A DNA stretch of 64,000 nucleotides from Kocuria palustris (GCF_016907795.1 NZ_JAFBCR010000001.1:2294001-2358000), one strand, 5' to 3'. Positions 47,049 through 57,218 are shown, counted from the stretch's first letter. Numbers and translations: made by a program. The notes: generated from the sequence alone by a model not told the origin.

Positions 47049-48446
47049 GTGCCTTCTTCTGCGCCCGCCCAGGCGAGGCCCGCCGCCCGTCATCAGACCG
47101 CCTTCATCGCCGTGCTCGCGGTCGGCGCGGTGATCGGCGGCTTCCTGTTCGGCTTCGACATGTCGACCATGAACTCGGCGATCAACGGCATCGCGCCGTC
47201 GCTGGAGCTCAGCTCGTTCCAGACGGGGCTGATCACCTCGATCGCGATGATCGGGGCGGCTGCGGGTGCCTGGTTCTCGGGCGATGTCTCCGAGCGGATC
47301 GGGCGCACCCGGGTCATGACCCTGGCCGGCACCCTGATGCTCGCGGGCTCGGTTCTCACTCAGCTCGCCGACGGCTTCTGGCTGATCCTCGTCTTCCGCA
47401 TCTGCACAGGCCTGGGCATCGGCGCCGCCAGCGCAGTGGTCCCGGCCTATGTCAGCGAGGTCTCCCCGCCGCGCATCCGCGGCACCATGGGCACTTTCTG
47501 GCAGATGGCGATCGTGCTCGGGCAGTTCCTGGGCCTGGTCTCCGGGTACCTGTTCGCCCGGGCCGCAGGCTCCGAATCGGCCCAGCTGTGGGGCATGGAG
47601 GCCTGGCGCTGGATGTTCGCCGTCGTCGCCGTCCTGGCGCTGTCCTACGTGCTGATCTCGCTGCGCCTGCCGCAGTCCCCGCCCGATGCCGTGCGCCTGG
47701 GCGATCACGACTCGGCCCGCGCCTTCATCGAGCGAGCCGGCGGCGACGACATCGAGGGCCGCTTCGAGCGCATCCGCGAGAAGCTCACGGACCGATCCGA
47801 GAGCGCGTCTCTGAAGGATCTGCGCGGCAGCCGGCTGGGGCTCCAAGGCATCGTGTGGCCCGGGATCCTGCTGGCCGCCTTCCAGCAGCTCGTGGGCATC
47901 AACGTCGTGAAGATGTACTCCAACACCATCTGGCAGTCGGTGGGCGTGCCCGTCGACGCCTCCTTCCAGGTCAGCATGCTCACCGCCGGGCTGAGCATCG
48001 CGGCCACGGTCGTGGCGATCCTGATCATGGACCGCGTCCCGCGCCGGAGCATGCTGATCGTCGGCGGCGCGTTCATGGTCGCCTCCATGGCCGCGATGGC
48101 CATCGCCTTCGCCCAGGGCGGCGGCGCCGAGGGCGCTCTGCCTCGCGGGGCTGCGCTCACAGCCCTGATCGGCATGAACGGCTTCGCGATCTCCTTCGGC
48201 ATCACCTGGGGACCGGTCATGTGGCTCATGCTCGGCGAGCTGTTCGACTCGGACCTCCGCACCGTCGCCGTGGCCGTGTGCACGGCCGTGAACTGGCTGA
48301 TGAACTGGCTGATCACGCTGACCTTCCCCGTCCTGGCGGGCATCGGCCTGGATCTGGCCTACGGTCTGTACACGGCCTTCGCGCTGCTGGGCGTGTGCTT
48401 CGTGTGGAAGTCCCTGCCCGAGACCAAGGGCAGGGCGATGGCCTGA
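47049..48446 (+). CDS. Sugar porter (MFS) family transporter
   Basis: 465 residues from GTG 47049. Twelve membrane segments with sugar-porter signatures: VIGGFLFGFDMSTMNSAING, GDVSERIGRTRVMTLAG, YVSEVSPPRIRGTMGTFWQM (PESPR/R-x-x-G type), QQLVGINVVKMYSN and the C-terminal SLPETKGRAMA (PETKG). Likely H+-coupled import of a hexose or polyol. AT a distance of 40 bp the next operon starts in the same direction. Start chosen because the ATG options are internal. Confidence 0.93.
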   Translation: MPSSAPAQARPAARHQTAFIAVLAVGAVIGGFLFGFDMSTMNSAINGIAPSLELSSFQTGLITSIAMIGAAAGAWFSGDVSERIGRTRVMTLAGTLMLAGSVLTQLADGFWLILVFRICTGLGIGAASAVVPAYVSEVSPPRIRGTMGTFWQMAIVLGQFLGLVSGYLFARAAGSESAQLWGMEAWRWMFAVVAVLALSYVLISLRLPQSPPDAVRLGDHDSARAFIERAGGDDIEGRFERIREKLTDRSESASLKDLRGSRLGLQGIVWPGILLAAFQQLVGINVVKMYSNTIWQSVGVPVDASFQVSMLTAGLSIAATVVAILIMDRVPRRSMLIVGGAFMVASMAAMAIAFAQGGGAEGALPRGAALTALIGMNGFAISFGITWGPVMWLMLGELFDSDLRTVAVAVCTAVNWLMNWLITLTFPVLAGIGLDLAYGLYTAFALLGVCFVWKSLPETKGRAMA

Positions 48447-48487
48447 GGCCGCTGGCGCAGGGCGCCGAGGAGGACGGGTGAGGTGCG

Positions 48488-49612
48488 GTGAGCTGGAGAG
48501 CTGAGGTGCGCGATCGGCTGCGCGAGGACGGGTGGACCATCCTGCAGCTGGCCGCCGCCGCGCTGATCGCCTTCCTGCTCGCCCGCTGGCTCGGGGGCCA
48601 CTCGGAGCCGTTCTTCGCCCCGATCGCCGCAGTCGTGTCCCTGAACACGGATCTGGGCGAGCGCGGCCTCAACGCCCTGAAGCTGCTGCTGGGCGTCGTG
48701 CTCGGGATCGTGGTGGGGGAGCTGACCCTGCTGGTCGTCTCCGATCTGGCGCTCGCGCTGGGCATCGCGGTCCTCGTGTCGCTGAGCATCTCCACACTGG
48801 CCGGCGGCTCCCGGCTGCTCGTGGCCCAGGCAGCGGCCTCCGCCGTGCTGACCGTGTCGATCTCCGACGGCAGCGCCGGCCCTGAGCGGCTGATCGACGC
48901 CCTGATCGGGGCGGGAGTCGCGCTCGTGTTCACGCAGCTGCTGTTCACCCCGGATCCGCTCAAGCTGCTGCGAGCCGCGGAGTCTGAGGCCCTGTCGTCC
49001 GTTGGCTCCGGTCTGCGCCGGGCCGCCGAGGCCCTGGCGGGCGACGACGAGGCCGCGGCCGTCGACGCGCTCGCGGGCCTGCGCGAGACGCGCGACGACC
49101 TGGCCGATGTGGCCTCGGCGCGCGAGCGCAGCCAGCGCGTGGCCCGGCACTCGCTGACCCGCCGCTCCGGGAGGCGCCCCCTGGTGGTCATGACCGAGAA
49201 CGCCGGTCATCTGGACCTGCTGGGCGATGACGCCATTATGGCCGTGCGCCTGGCGATCACCGCGGACCCGTCGTCCCGGGTGGCCCATGGCGCCTCCTTG
49301 AAGCGCTTCGCGGGATTGATCGAGCGCCTGGCTGAGGACCCCGCGAGCCGCAGCGCCCGCCAGGGCGTCGTCGACGACTTCCCGGCCGCGCTGTCCGAGC
49401 TGGACCCCGCTCGGCAGTGCGATCCCACCGTGCGGATGATCCGCCTCCTGGCCCTGGACGCGATGCTCTACGCGGGGGTGGAGCCCTCGGCGGCGCAGGC
49501 CGTGATCGACGGCGCCTCCGACGAGCCGTCGGTGGAGCGCGACCAGGATCCGAGCACGACCCTGCTGCGGCGCGTGCGCCGATCCATGCGCAGGGGGAGG
49601 ATGGGGCCATGA
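48488..49612 (+). CDS. FUSC/aromatic-acid-exporter-like membrane protein
   Basis: 374 residues from GTG 48488. N-terminal half: AAAALIAFLLARWLGGHSEP FFAPIAAVVSLNTDLGERGL, then paired helices LLLGVVLGIVVGELTLLVVS and ALGIAVLVSLSISTLAGGSR and VAQAAASAVLTVSI; the P-x-x-A-P-[IV] region is typical of FUSC-like/ArAE proteins. C-terminal half soluble and helical (AESEALSSVGSGLRRAAEAL). Probably exports aromatic or other small organic acids. Overlaps the following epimerase gene by 4 nt. Confidence 0.85.
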   Translation: MSWRAEVRDRLREDGWTILQLAAAALIAFLLARWLGGHSEPFFAPIAAVVSLNTDLGERGLNALKLLLGVVLGIVVGELTLLVVSDLALALGIAVLVSLSISTLAGGSRLLVAQAAASAVLTVSISDGSAGPERLIDALIGAGVALVFTQLLFTPDPLKLLRAAESEALSSVGSGLRRAAEALAGDDEAAAVDALAGLRETRDDLADVASARERSQRVARHSLTRRSGRRPLVVMTENAGHLDLLGDDAIMAVRLAITADPSSRVAHGASLKRFAGLIERLAEDPASRSARQGVVDDFPAALSELDPARQCDPTVRMIRLLALDAMLYAGVEPSAAQAVIDGASDEPSVERDQDPSTTLLRRVRRSMRRGRMGP

Positions 49613-50421
49613 CCACGCCATCAGAGTCCTCCGCCCCGAGCCGCCGCCTCCTGATCACGGGTGCCACCGGCGGGATCGGGCTGCTGCTGGCCGAGCGGCT
49701 CAACGAGCAGGGCCCCGGCTACGAGATCATCCAGCACGGGCGCACGCCCAGGAACGAGGAGCAGGAGCGCGTGCTGCGCCCAGCGCAGATCACCGACCTG
49801 GACGAGATGCTGGCCCTGATGGACGGCGTGGACACCGTGGTGCACCTGGCGGGGGCATCGGCCCCGCAGGCCGAGTGGGACGACGTCCTGGACGCCAACA
49901 TCGTGGGCACCCGCAGCGTGCTGGAAGCGGCCCGGCAGGCCGGGGTGCGCCGCGTGGTCTATGCGTCGTCCAATCACGCCTTCGGCATGTGGGACCGGAA
50001 CGAGCAGTGGCCCGTGCTGCCCACCACGCTGCCTCGACCGGACTCGCTCTACGGGGTCTCCAAGGTCTTCGGCGAGGCGCTGGGCAGCTACTACCACGAC
50101 GAGTTCGGCCTCGAGTTCATCGCCCTGCGCATCGGCTGGTACGCCCAGGATCCGCTGGAGGCCGACGACGAGCTGCTGCACGCCATGTGGCTCTCGCCCG
50201 ACGACTGCGTCCAGGTGGTGCGCTGCGCGATCGAGGCGGATCGCAGCTTCGGGGCGTACTACGCGATCTCCGAGAACCCCAACCGGCGCTGGGACATCAC
50301 GAACACCATGGTCGAGCTCGGCTACCGGCCGCAGGACTCCTGGACCCGCTTCACCGGCAGGTCCGAGGACGTGGTCGAAGGCGGAGCACCCGTCCGCGAC
50401 ACCTGGCCGTCGGGGTCCTGA
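49609..50421 (+). CDS. NAD-dependent epimerase/uronate-dehydrogenase-like protein
   Basis: 270 residues. Extended SDR: RRLLITGATGGIGLLLAERL (NAD motif), VVHLAGASAPQAEWDDVLDA, VVYASSNHAFGMWDRNEQWP, catalytic YGVSKVFGEALGSYYHDEFG (YxxxK), LRIGWYAQDPLEADDELLH. The SSNHAFG and RIGWY-type segments fit uronate dehydrogenases and relatives acting on sugar acids. Starts within the end of the upstream exporter gene (ATGA), same operon. Confidence 0.9.
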   Translation: MTTPSESSAPSRRLLITGATGGIGLLLAERLNEQGPGYEIIQHGRTPRNEEQERVLRPAQITDLDEMLALMDGVDTVVHLAGASAPQAEWDDVLDANIVGTRSVLEAARQAGVRRVVYASSNHAFGMWDRNEQWPVLPTTLPRPDSLYGVSKVFGEALGSYYHDEFGLEFIALRIGWYAQDPLEADDELLHAMWLSPDDCVQVVRCAIEADRSFGAYYAISENPNRRWDITNTMVELGYRPQDSWTRFTGRSEDVVEGGAPVRDTWPSGS

Positions 50422-50424
50422 GCG

Positions 50425-51297
50425 ATGGGCGGATCTCAGCCCGGCCGGCTCAAGGCCATCCTGCTGCTCGTCATCTCCCTGCTGTTTGTGGCGGCCGGTG
50501 TCTTCGTCCTGCTCTTCGGTCCCGTGATGCTCGGCCTGGTCGTGATCGCCTTCTTCGGCGGCTGCGCGCTGATCGGGCTGACGCAGCTGCTGGGCACTGA
50601 TCACCCCGCCACCCCGATCCTCATAGGGGTGGGATCCATCGGCATGGGCCTGGGGTGCCTGGCGATGCTGGCCGGCGGGCTGAGCGGTGGGCCGAGCGAC
50701 GCGGGGGACTGGGTGATGGTCGCGATCATGCTGGTCGGTGCCCTGTTCTTCGGGGTCGGGGGAGTGCTGCTGATCCTGCTGCCGTTGCTTCGCCGCCGAC
50801 GTTCGGTTCGACCGCAGGTGCCCTCTCCGGTGCTGCCCCTGGCAGAGGTCGAGGCGCGCCTGGAGGGGCGGCTCGCCCAGCTCGGCGGTGCGGGCGGAGG
50901 CTTCGGCGGCGGGGTCGGGGCCGGGATCCCCGGTGCCGTCGGAGGCCGCTCGGGAGGTGCGTTCGGTGCGCAGGTCGGCACCCGCCACCTCACGCACCTG
51001 GACGGGGCGCGGGCCCAGCTGCCGGTGGCGCTGGATCAGCAGCTGGTCCAGCACGTGCTGCGGGAGGTCTTCGGTGGTCGAGCCGAGTGGGGATGGGCCC
51101 CGGACCGACCGGTCGTGCTCATGACCGGCATGGCCGGTTCGGGTGCGGCAGGGATGAATCCCTGCGTCCTGCAGGTCGTGTGGTCGCAGCACGGCCTCGA
51201 AGCCACGGCCCATGCCCGGGAGGGGCTGATCGGGCAGCGCACGTGCGCCAAGACCCTGGAGAAGCTGGAGTCCGCGCTGAACCAGGGGACCCGATGA
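50425..51297 (+). CDS. Membrane protein of unknown function
   Basis: 290 residues. Four N-terminal hydrophobic segments (ILLLVISLLFVAAGVFVLLF, VMLGLVVIAFFGGCALIGLT, PILIGVGSIGMGLGCLAMLA, VMVAIMLVGALFFGVGGVLL) end in a basic RRRRSVRP. A glycine-rich linker (GGAGGGFGGGVGAGIPGAVG) follows, then a soluble domain with WAPDRPVVLMTGMAGSGAAG and CVLQVVWSQHGLEATAHARE. No family known. Between the epimerase (3-bp gap) and the YcaQ-like gene (4-nt overlap), so part of the same operon. Confidence 0.8.
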   Translation: MGGSQPGRLKAILLLVISLLFVAAGVFVLLFGPVMLGLVVIAFFGGCALIGLTQLLGTDHPATPILIGVGSIGMGLGCLAMLAGGLSGGPSDAGDWVMVAIMLVGALFFGVGGVLLILLPLLRRRRSVRPQVPSPVLPLAEVEARLEGRLAQLGGAGGGFGGGVGAGIPGAVGGRSGGAFGAQVGTRHLTHLDGARAQLPVALDQQLVQHVLREVFGGRAEWGWAPDRPVVLMTGMAGSGAAGMNPCVLQVVWSQHGLEATAHAREGLIGQRTCAKTLEKLESALNQGTR

Positions 51298-52469
51298 CCG
51301 AGCTGACTCCTGCGGCAGCCCGCCGCATCGCCCTGGCCGCCCAGGGCTTCCTGGACCCGCGCCCGGCTCCGGGCGCTGTCACGGCGCGGCACCTGAACCG
51401 GGTGATCGATCGCGTGGGCGTGGTCCAGGTGGATTCGGTCAACGTGCTCACCCGCTCCCACTACCTGCCGTTCTTCTCCCGGCTCGGGCCCTATGACCGC
51501 GCCCGACTGGACCGCCTGCGCGACCGCTCGCCCCGGCGCCTCGTGGAGTACTGGGCGCACGAGGCCAGCCTGATCCCGCTGCAGACCTGGCCGCTGCTGG
51601 CCTTCCGCCGCGACCGCGCTCGTGACGAGGCCTGGGGCGGCATCCGCCGGATCGCCCAAGAGCAGCCCGAGCTCGTGGAGCGGGTGCTCGCCGTGGTGGC
51701 ATCCCATGGGCCCCTGACCGCCCGGCAGTGCGACGCGCTCGTGGAGCACCAGGTCCCCGGCCGCGGCGACGGCTGGGGCTGGAACTGGTCGGCGGTCAAG
51801 ACCGCGCTGGAGTTCCTGTTCTGGTCCGGGCAGATCATCAGCAGCGGGCGCAACCAGCAGTTCGAGCGCGCCTACGTCCTGCCCGAGCGGATCCTTCCTC
51901 CCGAGCTGCTCGAGCGCTCGCGGCAGATGGACGCTCATGGGGCCCATGTGGAGCTGATCCGCATCGCCGCCCGCGCCCACGGGGTGGCGAGCCTGCGCAC
52001 CCTGCGCGATCACTTCCGGCTGCGCGCCGACGAGTCCCGCGCCGCCGTCGTCGATCTGGTGGCGGCCGGTGAGCTGGAGGAGGTGACGGTCCGCGGCCTG
52101 GGCCCGGCCTACCTGCATGCCGAGGCCCGACGGCCGCGCAGAGCCCATGTGGAGGCTCTGGTCAGCCCGTTCGACTCGCTGGTGTGGCAGCGCGAGCGCA
52201 CCGAGGCGCTGTTCGGCATGCGCTTCCGCCTGGAGATCTACACGCCCGCAGCTCAGCGGCTGCACGGCTACTACGTCCTGCCGTTCGTCTACGGGGACAC
52301 GCTGGTCGCCCGCGCGGACCTGAAGGCCGACCGCGCCGCGGATGCCCTGCGCGTGCAGCGCCTGACCTGGGAGCCCGAGGCGCCGGGGGCGGCGCGGGAG
52401 GCGCTGGCAGCGCAGCTGCGTTCGATGGCCGACTGGCTCGAGCTCTCGGACGTCGTGGTCTCCGCATAG
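51294..52469 (+). CDS. YcaQ-type winged-helix DNA glycosylase
   Basis: 391 residues of the HTH_42/YcaQ family. N-terminal AARRIALAAQGFLDPRP, the QxD catalytic motif in VGVVQVDSVNVLTRSHYLPF, WAHEASLIPLQTWPLLAFRR and C-terminal VSPFDSLVWQRERTEALFGM, RLEIYTPAAQRLHGYYVLPF. YcaQ (AlkX) unhooks interstrand crosslinks and removes N7-alkyl purines. QVD rather than QVQ places it with the YcaQ/AlkX branch, not AlkZ. Possibly a resistance enzyme against DNA-alkylating metabolites. Last gene of the operon. Confidence 0.9.
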   Translation: MTELTPAAARRIALAAQGFLDPRPAPGAVTARHLNRVIDRVGVVQVDSVNVLTRSHYLPFFSRLGPYDRARLDRLRDRSPRRLVEYWAHEASLIPLQTWPLLAFRRDRARDEAWGGIRRIAQEQPELVERVLAVVASHGPLTARQCDALVEHQVPGRGDGWGWNWSAVKTALEFLFWSGQIISSGRNQQFERAYVLPERILPPELLERSRQMDAHGAHVELIRIAARAHGVASLRTLRDHFRLRADESRAAVVDLVAAGELEEVTVRGLGPAYLHAEARRPRRAHVEALVSPFDSLVWQRERTEALFGMRFRLEIYTPAAQRLHGYYVLPFVYGDTLVARADLKADRAADALRVQRLTWEPEAPGAAREALAAQLRSMADWLELSDVVVSA

Positions 52470-52500
52470 TTCCAGTCCGCAGGGACCGGGCGGTCGCGGC

Positions 52501-52977
52501 TCACTCGGGATCGGGGCGCGGCCAGGGCTGGGCGCGGATGGCCTCGACCGATTCGTTGAAGCGGCGCATCAGGCGGGTCAGCTGCTCGACGTCCTCGTCC
52601 GCCCACTCGGCCGTCACGGCGGCCACGGAGTCGGTGCGGCCACGGAAGTCCTCGCGGAGCCGGTTCGCGCCCTCGGGGGAGGGGCGGTGCTTGCGGGCCG
52701 AGCCGCCGTCGGGGTCCTCGACCCGCTCGATCAGCCCGGACTTCATGGCTGCGGCGACCTGGCGGTGCACCGTGGAGACGTCCAGGTCGAAGGCCTCAGC
52801 GAGCTCGCCCACGGACATCGGCCCGGAGGCCTGGAGGCGCGCCAGCAGCACGGCCGCGCTGCGCTCCAGGGTCTCCGGGCGCAGACGCGGGGCCGAGCCC
52901 TGCAGGGCATGCCGGGACATCAGCATGTGCTCGTACATCAGCGCCTTCAGCGTCCGGCTGCCGCTCTTCTCGGCCAT
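52501..52977 (-). CDS. MarR-family transcriptional regulator
   Basis: 158 residues. Winged HTH: ARLQASGPMSVGELAEAFDL, DVSTVHRQVAAAMKSGLIER, VEDPDGGSARKHRPSPEG. Divergent from the MFS gene, with a 40-bp dyad in the shared gap; likely represses itself and the exporter. Start at ATG 52977 with GAGAAGGGG upstream. Confidence 0.92.
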   Translation of the reverse strand: MAEKSGSRTLKALMYEHMLMSRHALQGSAPRLRPETLERSAAVLLARLQASGPMSVGELAEAFDLDVSTVHRQVAAAMKSGLIERVEDPDGGSARKHRPSPEGANRLREDFRGRTDSVAAVTAEWADEDVEQLTRLMRRFNESVEAIRAQPWPRPDPE

Positions 52978-53016
52978 GCGGTGCCCCTTCTCACGGCGTG
53001 CTCTCGACGAGAGTGA

Positions 53017-53056
53017 TTGTATCGTGCAAACTCAGTGCTAGATTTGCATCATACAA
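53017..53056 (+). promoter_or_regulatory. Operator dyad between marR and MFS gene
   Basis: TTGTATCGTGCAAA (53017-53030) and TTTGCATCATACAA (53043-53056): 12 of 14 positions complementary, 12-nt spacer. AT-rich in a GC-rich context and centred between divergent genes, as expected for MarR control. Confidence 0.75.
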
Positions 53057-53079
53057 ACCTCGATCCCAGGAGATGACCC

Positions 53080-54342
53080 TTGTCCGCCGCCACCGGTGAG
53101 ATCCCGCGCATCGACCACCCGAGCGCTCAGCCCCTGATCACCCCGGCCTTCGTGCTGGCCTGGCTGGTCAACTTCTCGCAGTACCTCGTCTTCTACCTGC
53201 TGGTCACCACCATGGCGCTGTACGCCGTGCGCGAGTTCGCCGCCGACGACGCCGCCAGCGGCTTCGCCTCGAGCTCCTTCGTGGTGGGGGCGACCGTCGC
53301 GCGACTGGTCACCGGCTTCATCGTCGATCGGCTGGGGCGCCGTCGCGTGATGCTCGCGGCCCTTGCAGTGACGATCCTGGCCTGCGCTCTCTACCTCCCG
53401 ACCGCCTCGCTGCCCCTGCTGATCGCGGTGCGCATCCTGCACGGATTCGCCTACGCCTTCGCCTCCACGGCGGTGATGGCCATCGTGCAGTCGGTGATCC
53501 CGGCAGCCCGTCGCGCCGAGGGCACCGGCTTCTTCGCCTTGGGCACCACGCTGGCCACGGCCGTGGGGCCGGCGCTGGGGCTCTTCCTGGTCGGCGCGTA
53601 CAGCTACAGGATGCTGTTCGCCGTCGCGCTGGCGGCCACCGCCATCGGACTGGTGCTGGCGCTGTTCCTGCGCCGTCCTGCCGAGGGCACTGCAGCGCGC
53701 ACGGACGAGGAGGCCGAGGAGCACGACGAGGCCGTCGCCGCGCGGAAGGCCGAGTTCTCGCTCTCGGAGATCCTGCATCCGGCCGTCGTGCCGATCGGGC
53801 TGTTCATGGTGCTGATCGGACTGAGCTATGCCGGGGTGATCACCTACCTGAACGCCTATGCCGTGGAGCGCGATGTCGCCACCGGCGCCGGACTGTTCTT
53901 CGTGGCCTACGCCCTGGCCATGCTCGTGATGCGCTTCGTGCTGGGTCGCGTCCAGGACCAGCGCGGGGACAACATCGTCGTGTGGTTCGGCATCGTGTGC
54001 TTCGTCCTGGCGCTGGTCGTGCTGTCCGCGGCCCAGCAGGACTGGCAGGTGGTCGTGGCCGGTGCGCTCACCGGCCTGGGCTACGGCACGCTGATGCCGG
54101 CCGCCCAGGCCATCGCCGTGAGCGCCGTGCCTGCCGACAAGCTCGGCACCGGGATCTCCACGCTGCTGCTGCTGGCCGATGTGGGGATCGGGCTGGGCCC
54201 GGTGCTGCTGGGCGCCATCCTCTCGGCGACCGGCTACGGCCCCATGTACGCGGGGCTGGCGGTCGTGGTGGTCGTGGCCGGCGTCTTCTACCACGCAGTG
54301 CACGGCCGGCATCAGGCGGCCCGACGCCGGCAGGTGGCCTGA
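53080..54342 (+). CDS. MFS transporter (drug-efflux type)
   Basis: 420 residues from TTG 53080. Twelve membrane segments; motif A FIVDRLGRRRVMLAALAVTI between helices 2 and 3; AVMAIVQSVIPAARRAEGTG FFALGTTLATAVGPALGLFL has the motif-C-like region of drug:H+ antiporters. A polar loop (TDEEAEEHDEAVAARKAEFS) joins the two halves. Divergent from the marR gene and probably its target. Substrate unknown. Confidence 0.92.
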   Translation: MSAATGEIPRIDHPSAQPLITPAFVLAWLVNFSQYLVFYLLVTTMALYAVREFAADDAASGFASSSFVVGATVARLVTGFIVDRLGRRRVMLAALAVTILACALYLPTASLPLLIAVRILHGFAYAFASTAVMAIVQSVIPAARRAEGTGFFALGTTLATAVGPALGLFLVGAYSYRMLFAVALAATAIGLVLALFLRRPAEGTAARTDEEAEEHDEAVAARKAEFSLSEILHPAVVPIGLFMVLIGLSYAGVITYLNAYAVERDVATGAGLFFVAYALAMLVMRFVLGRVQDQRGDNIVVWFGIVCFVLALVVLSAAQQDWQVVVAGALTGLGYGTLMPAAQAIAVSAVPADKLGTGISTLLLLADVGIGLGPVLLGAILSATGYGPMYAGLAVVVVVAGVFYHAVHGRHQAARRRQVA

Positions 54343-54372
54343 GCACGACGACGAGATCCCTGTCCCGACAGC

Positions 54373-54416
54373 GACAGGCGGACCCGACGAGCTCGAGCTC
54401 GTCGGGTCCGCCTGTC
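54373..54416 (+). terminator. Perfect 44-bp palindrome, bidirectional terminator
   Basis: 22-nt arms, fully complementary, meeting at GAGCTCGAGCTC with no unpaired loop bases, between the convergent MFS gene and kbl. Confidence 0.8.
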
Positions 54417-54452
54417 AATGCGCTCTGGTGCGGGGCGCTGCGCGCGGAGGCC

Positions 54453-55640
54453 TCAGGCCACGGCGTCGCGCGCGTCGATGAAGGCCTGCACGCAATCCCG
54501 GACGTCGCGCTCCGAGTGCGATGCGGACAGCTGCACGCGGATCCGCGCCTTGCCCCGCGGCACGACCGGGAAGCTGAAGGCGATCACGTAGACGCCGGCC
54601 TCGAGCATGCGATCGGCGATCTGGGTCGCCTGGCGGGCGCCGTCGTCGCCGGGGAACATGACCGGGCGGATCGGGTGGGTTCCGGGCAGGACGTCGAAGC
54701 CGGCCTCGCGCATCAGCGAGTCGAACAGCTCGGTGTTGGCCTGCAGCGTGCGCCGCTTGTCCGCCGAGGACTCGACCAGCTCGAGCGCGGACAGGGAGCC
54801 CGCGACGACCGCCGGGGCCACCGAGTTCGAGAACAGGTAGGGGCGCGAGCGCTGCCGCAGCAGGTCCACGATCTCCTGATGGGCGGCCACATAGCCGCCG
54901 GATGCTCCGCCCAGGGCCTTGCCGAGCGTGCCGGTGAGGATGTCCACGCGATCCATCACGCCGAACAGCTCGGGGGTGCCGCGCCCGCCGTCGCCGATGA
55001 AGCCGACCGCGTGCGAGTCGTCCACGAAGACCAGGGCGCCGAACTCCTCGGCCAGGTCGCAGATCTCATCCAGCGGGGCGTAGGAGCCGTCCATGGAGAA
55101 GACGCCGTCGGTCACGATGACCTTCCGGCGCGCATCGGCCGCCGCCTCGAGCTGGGCGCGCAGATCCGCCATGTCCGCGTTCCTGTAGCGGAAGCGCTGG
55201 GCCTTCGACAGCCGCACCCCGTCGATGATCGAGGCGTGGTTCAGCTCGTCCGAGATGATCGCGTCCTCGGCGCCGAAGAGCACCTCGAAGACGCCGCCGT
55301 TGGCGTCGAAGCACGACGAGTAGAGGATCGTGTCCTCGGTGCCCAGGAACTCGGACAGCTTGTCCTCGAGCTGGATATGCAGGTTCTGCGTGCCGCAGAT
55401 GAAGCGGACCGAGGCCATGCCGAAGCCCCAGTCGTCCAGGGCGGTCTTGGCGGCGCCGATGATCTGCGGGTCATCGGCCAGGCCCAGGTAGTTGTTGGCG
55501 CAGAAGTTCAGCGCCTCGGACTTCAGGGTCGTGATGTGGGCGGACTGCGGGGAGGTCAACTCGCGCTCGTCCTTGTGGAGCCCGGAGTCCCGGATCTCCT
55601 GCAGCGTGGCGCTCAGCTCGTCCTTGAGGGTGCCGTACAT
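54453..55640 (-). CDS. kbl: Glycine C-acetyltransferase (2-amino-3-ketobutyrate CoA ligase)
   Basis: 395 residues, full length. PLP alpha-oxoamine synthase: [83 protein letters not shown] lysine in [20 protein letters not shown]. Converts 2-amino-3-ketobutyrate plus CoA to glycine and acetyl-CoA, the second step of threonine degradation. 56 bp downstream of tdh, same strand: tdh-kbl operon. ATG 55640 with GAAGGAATCACC upstream. Confidence 0.96.
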   Translation of the reverse strand: MYGTLKDELSATLQEIRDSGLHKDERELTSPQSAHITTLKSEALNFCANNYLGLADDPQIIGAAKTALDDWGFGMASVRFICGTQNLHIQLEDKLSEFLGTEDTILYSSCFDANGGVFEVLFGAEDAIISDELNHASIIDGVRLSKAQRFRYRNADMADLRAQLEAAADARRKVIVTDGVFSMDGSYAPLDEICDLAEEFGALVFVDDSHAVGFIGDGGRGTPELFGVMDRVDILTGTLGKALGGASGGYVAAHQEIVDLLRQRSRPYLFSNSVAPAVVAGSLSALELVESSADKRRTLQANTELFDSLMREAGFDVLPGTHPIRPVMFPGDDGARQATQIADRMLEAGVYVIAFSFPVVPRGKARIRVQLSASHSERDVRDCVQAFIDARDAVA

Positions 55641-55696
55641 GGTGATTCCTTCGGGGTCGGTGGTGGGGTGTCGTCGTCGGTGAGGGGCGGGTGCGG

Positions 55697-56734
55697 TCAG
55701 GACCAGTCCAGGATGACCTTGCCGCACTGGCCGGAGCGGGCGGTCTCGAAGGCGTCCTGCCACTGCTCGGCGGGGAAGCGGTGCGTGATGACCTGCGAGA
55801 CGGCCGAGCGGAAGCGCTCCGAGGTGGCGATCATCTGCGACATCGCATACCAGGTGTCGAACATCTCGCGTCCGTAGATGCCCTTGAGCGTGATCATGTG
55901 GGTGATGACCTTGCCCCAGTCCAGGTCGTAGGACTGATGCGGCAGCCCCAGCAGGGCGATGCGGCCGCCGTGGTTCATGTTGCTGATCATGTCCGAGACC
56001 GCGGGCCCGGCTCCGGACATCTCCATGCCGATGTCGAAGCCCTCCTTCATGCCGAGCATGTCCTGCGCGTCGGCGAGGGACTGCCGCGTCACGTTGATCG
56101 TGACGTCCGCTCCGGCATTGCGGGCGAGCTCCAGGCGGTAGTCGCTGGCATCCGAGACCACCACATAGCGCGCCCCGGCATGACGGGCGATCGCCGCGGC
56201 CATCACGCCGATCGGCCCGGCGCCGGTGATCACGACGTCCTCGCCCACCATGGGCCACTGCAGCGCGGTGTGCGTGGCGTTGCCCAGGGGATCGAAGATC
56301 GCGCCCAGGTCCGGATCCAGCTGCGGCGGGTGGACCCACACGTTCATGGCCGGCAGGACGACGTAGTCGGCGAAGGCGCCGTCGCGGTTCACGCCCAGGC
56401 CCTCGATCGCGATGCACACGTGACGGTGCCCGGCCCGGCAGTTGCGGCAGGTCCCGCACACGATGTGGCCTTCACCCGAGGCTCGATCGCCGACGGCGAC
56501 GCTCGTGACCTCCGAGCCCACCTCGACGATCTCGCCGTAGAATTCGTGGCCGATGACCAGGGGCGGGTCCACCGTGGAGCGGGCCCAGTCATCCCAGTCG
56601 GCCAGGTGCAGATCGGTGCCGCAGATGCCGGCGCGCAGCACGCGGATCTTCACGTCCCAGGCGCCGCAGCCCGGCTCCGGGTGGTCGAGCAGCTCCAGTC
56701 CGGGGTCGGCGGACAGCTTGGTGAGTGCGCGCAC
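55697..56734 (-). CDS. tdh: L-threonine 3-dehydrogenase
   Basis: 345 residues from GTG 56734 ([16 protein letters not shown]); longer starts add a non-conserved arginine-rich tail. Zinc MDR fold: [40 protein letters not shown], structural zinc C-x2-C-x2-C-x7-C in [14 protein letters not shown] with the preceding Cys, NAD motif [20 protein letters not shown]. Oxidises L-threonine to 2-amino-3-ketobutyrate with NAD+, feeding Kbl. Confidence 0.95.
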   Translation of the reverse strand: MRALTKLSADPGLELLDHPEPGCGAWDVKIRVLRAGICGTDLHLADWDDWARSTVDPPLVIGHEFYGEIVEVGSEVTSVAVGDRASGEGHIVCGTCRNCRAGHRHVCIAIEGLGVNRDGAFADYVVLPAMNVWVHPPQLDPDLGAIFDPLGNATHTALQWPMVGEDVVITGAGPIGVMAAAIARHAGARYVVVSDASDYRLELARNAGADVTINVTRQSLADAQDMLGMKEGFDIGMEMSGAGPAVSDMISNMNHGGRIALLGLPHQSYDLDWGKVITHMITLKGIYGREMFDTWYAMSQMIATSERFRSAVSQVITHRFPAEQWQDAFETARSGQCGKVILDWS

Positions 56735-57218
56735 GGGGCTCGTCTTTCCTCGAACGGTCGGCCGGGTGGGGCCGCGGATCCGCCTCCGCCGGTGCGGTGG
56801 CACCGGGTCGTGGTCGCGTCCGATCCGATCAGGGCCAAGACGGCGACGACCGGGTGGAGGGTTCTTCGGAGCCTAGGGGCTGGACGACCTGCGGCGCGGC
56901 TCACGCGAGCATCGCGACGCAAGGTTGAGCAGAACCCGTGCGGCAGCGCGGACTGCTCGCGAGGCGGGGTGCGAGCAGCCGAGCTCACCGATTCTGGGGG
57001 AACTCCCAGCTTTACGATGACGATCGAGGTGGGCGAGGACATCATCCCTGTCATGGCAGGGATGTGCCGTACTCAGCCACTGTTCAGGTTACAATTCCAT
57101 CACGGTACAATCACGGTTTGATAACGAATGCGATTTGAGCGGGTCTTGCGTGACCTCCTAGGTTCTCTGGCGGACTCCGGGCAGCACGCCCGCATCGACA
57201 TCCGCTGAGGAGCACGCC
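56735..57218 (+). other. Intergenic region upstream of tdh and the CAP gene
   Basis: About 480 bp between divergent genes. No convincing gene. The right part (57085-57140) is AT-rich for this genome and repeats ACGGTACAATCACGG / TTACAATTCCATCACGG, a likely promoter or activator site of the CAP-domain gene. Confidence 0.5.

Noticed and set aside
56900-57218. c-di-AMP riboswitch before the secreted CAP-domain gene
   Set aside because: The conserved riboswitch core was not found; only AT-rich promoter-like sequence is visible.
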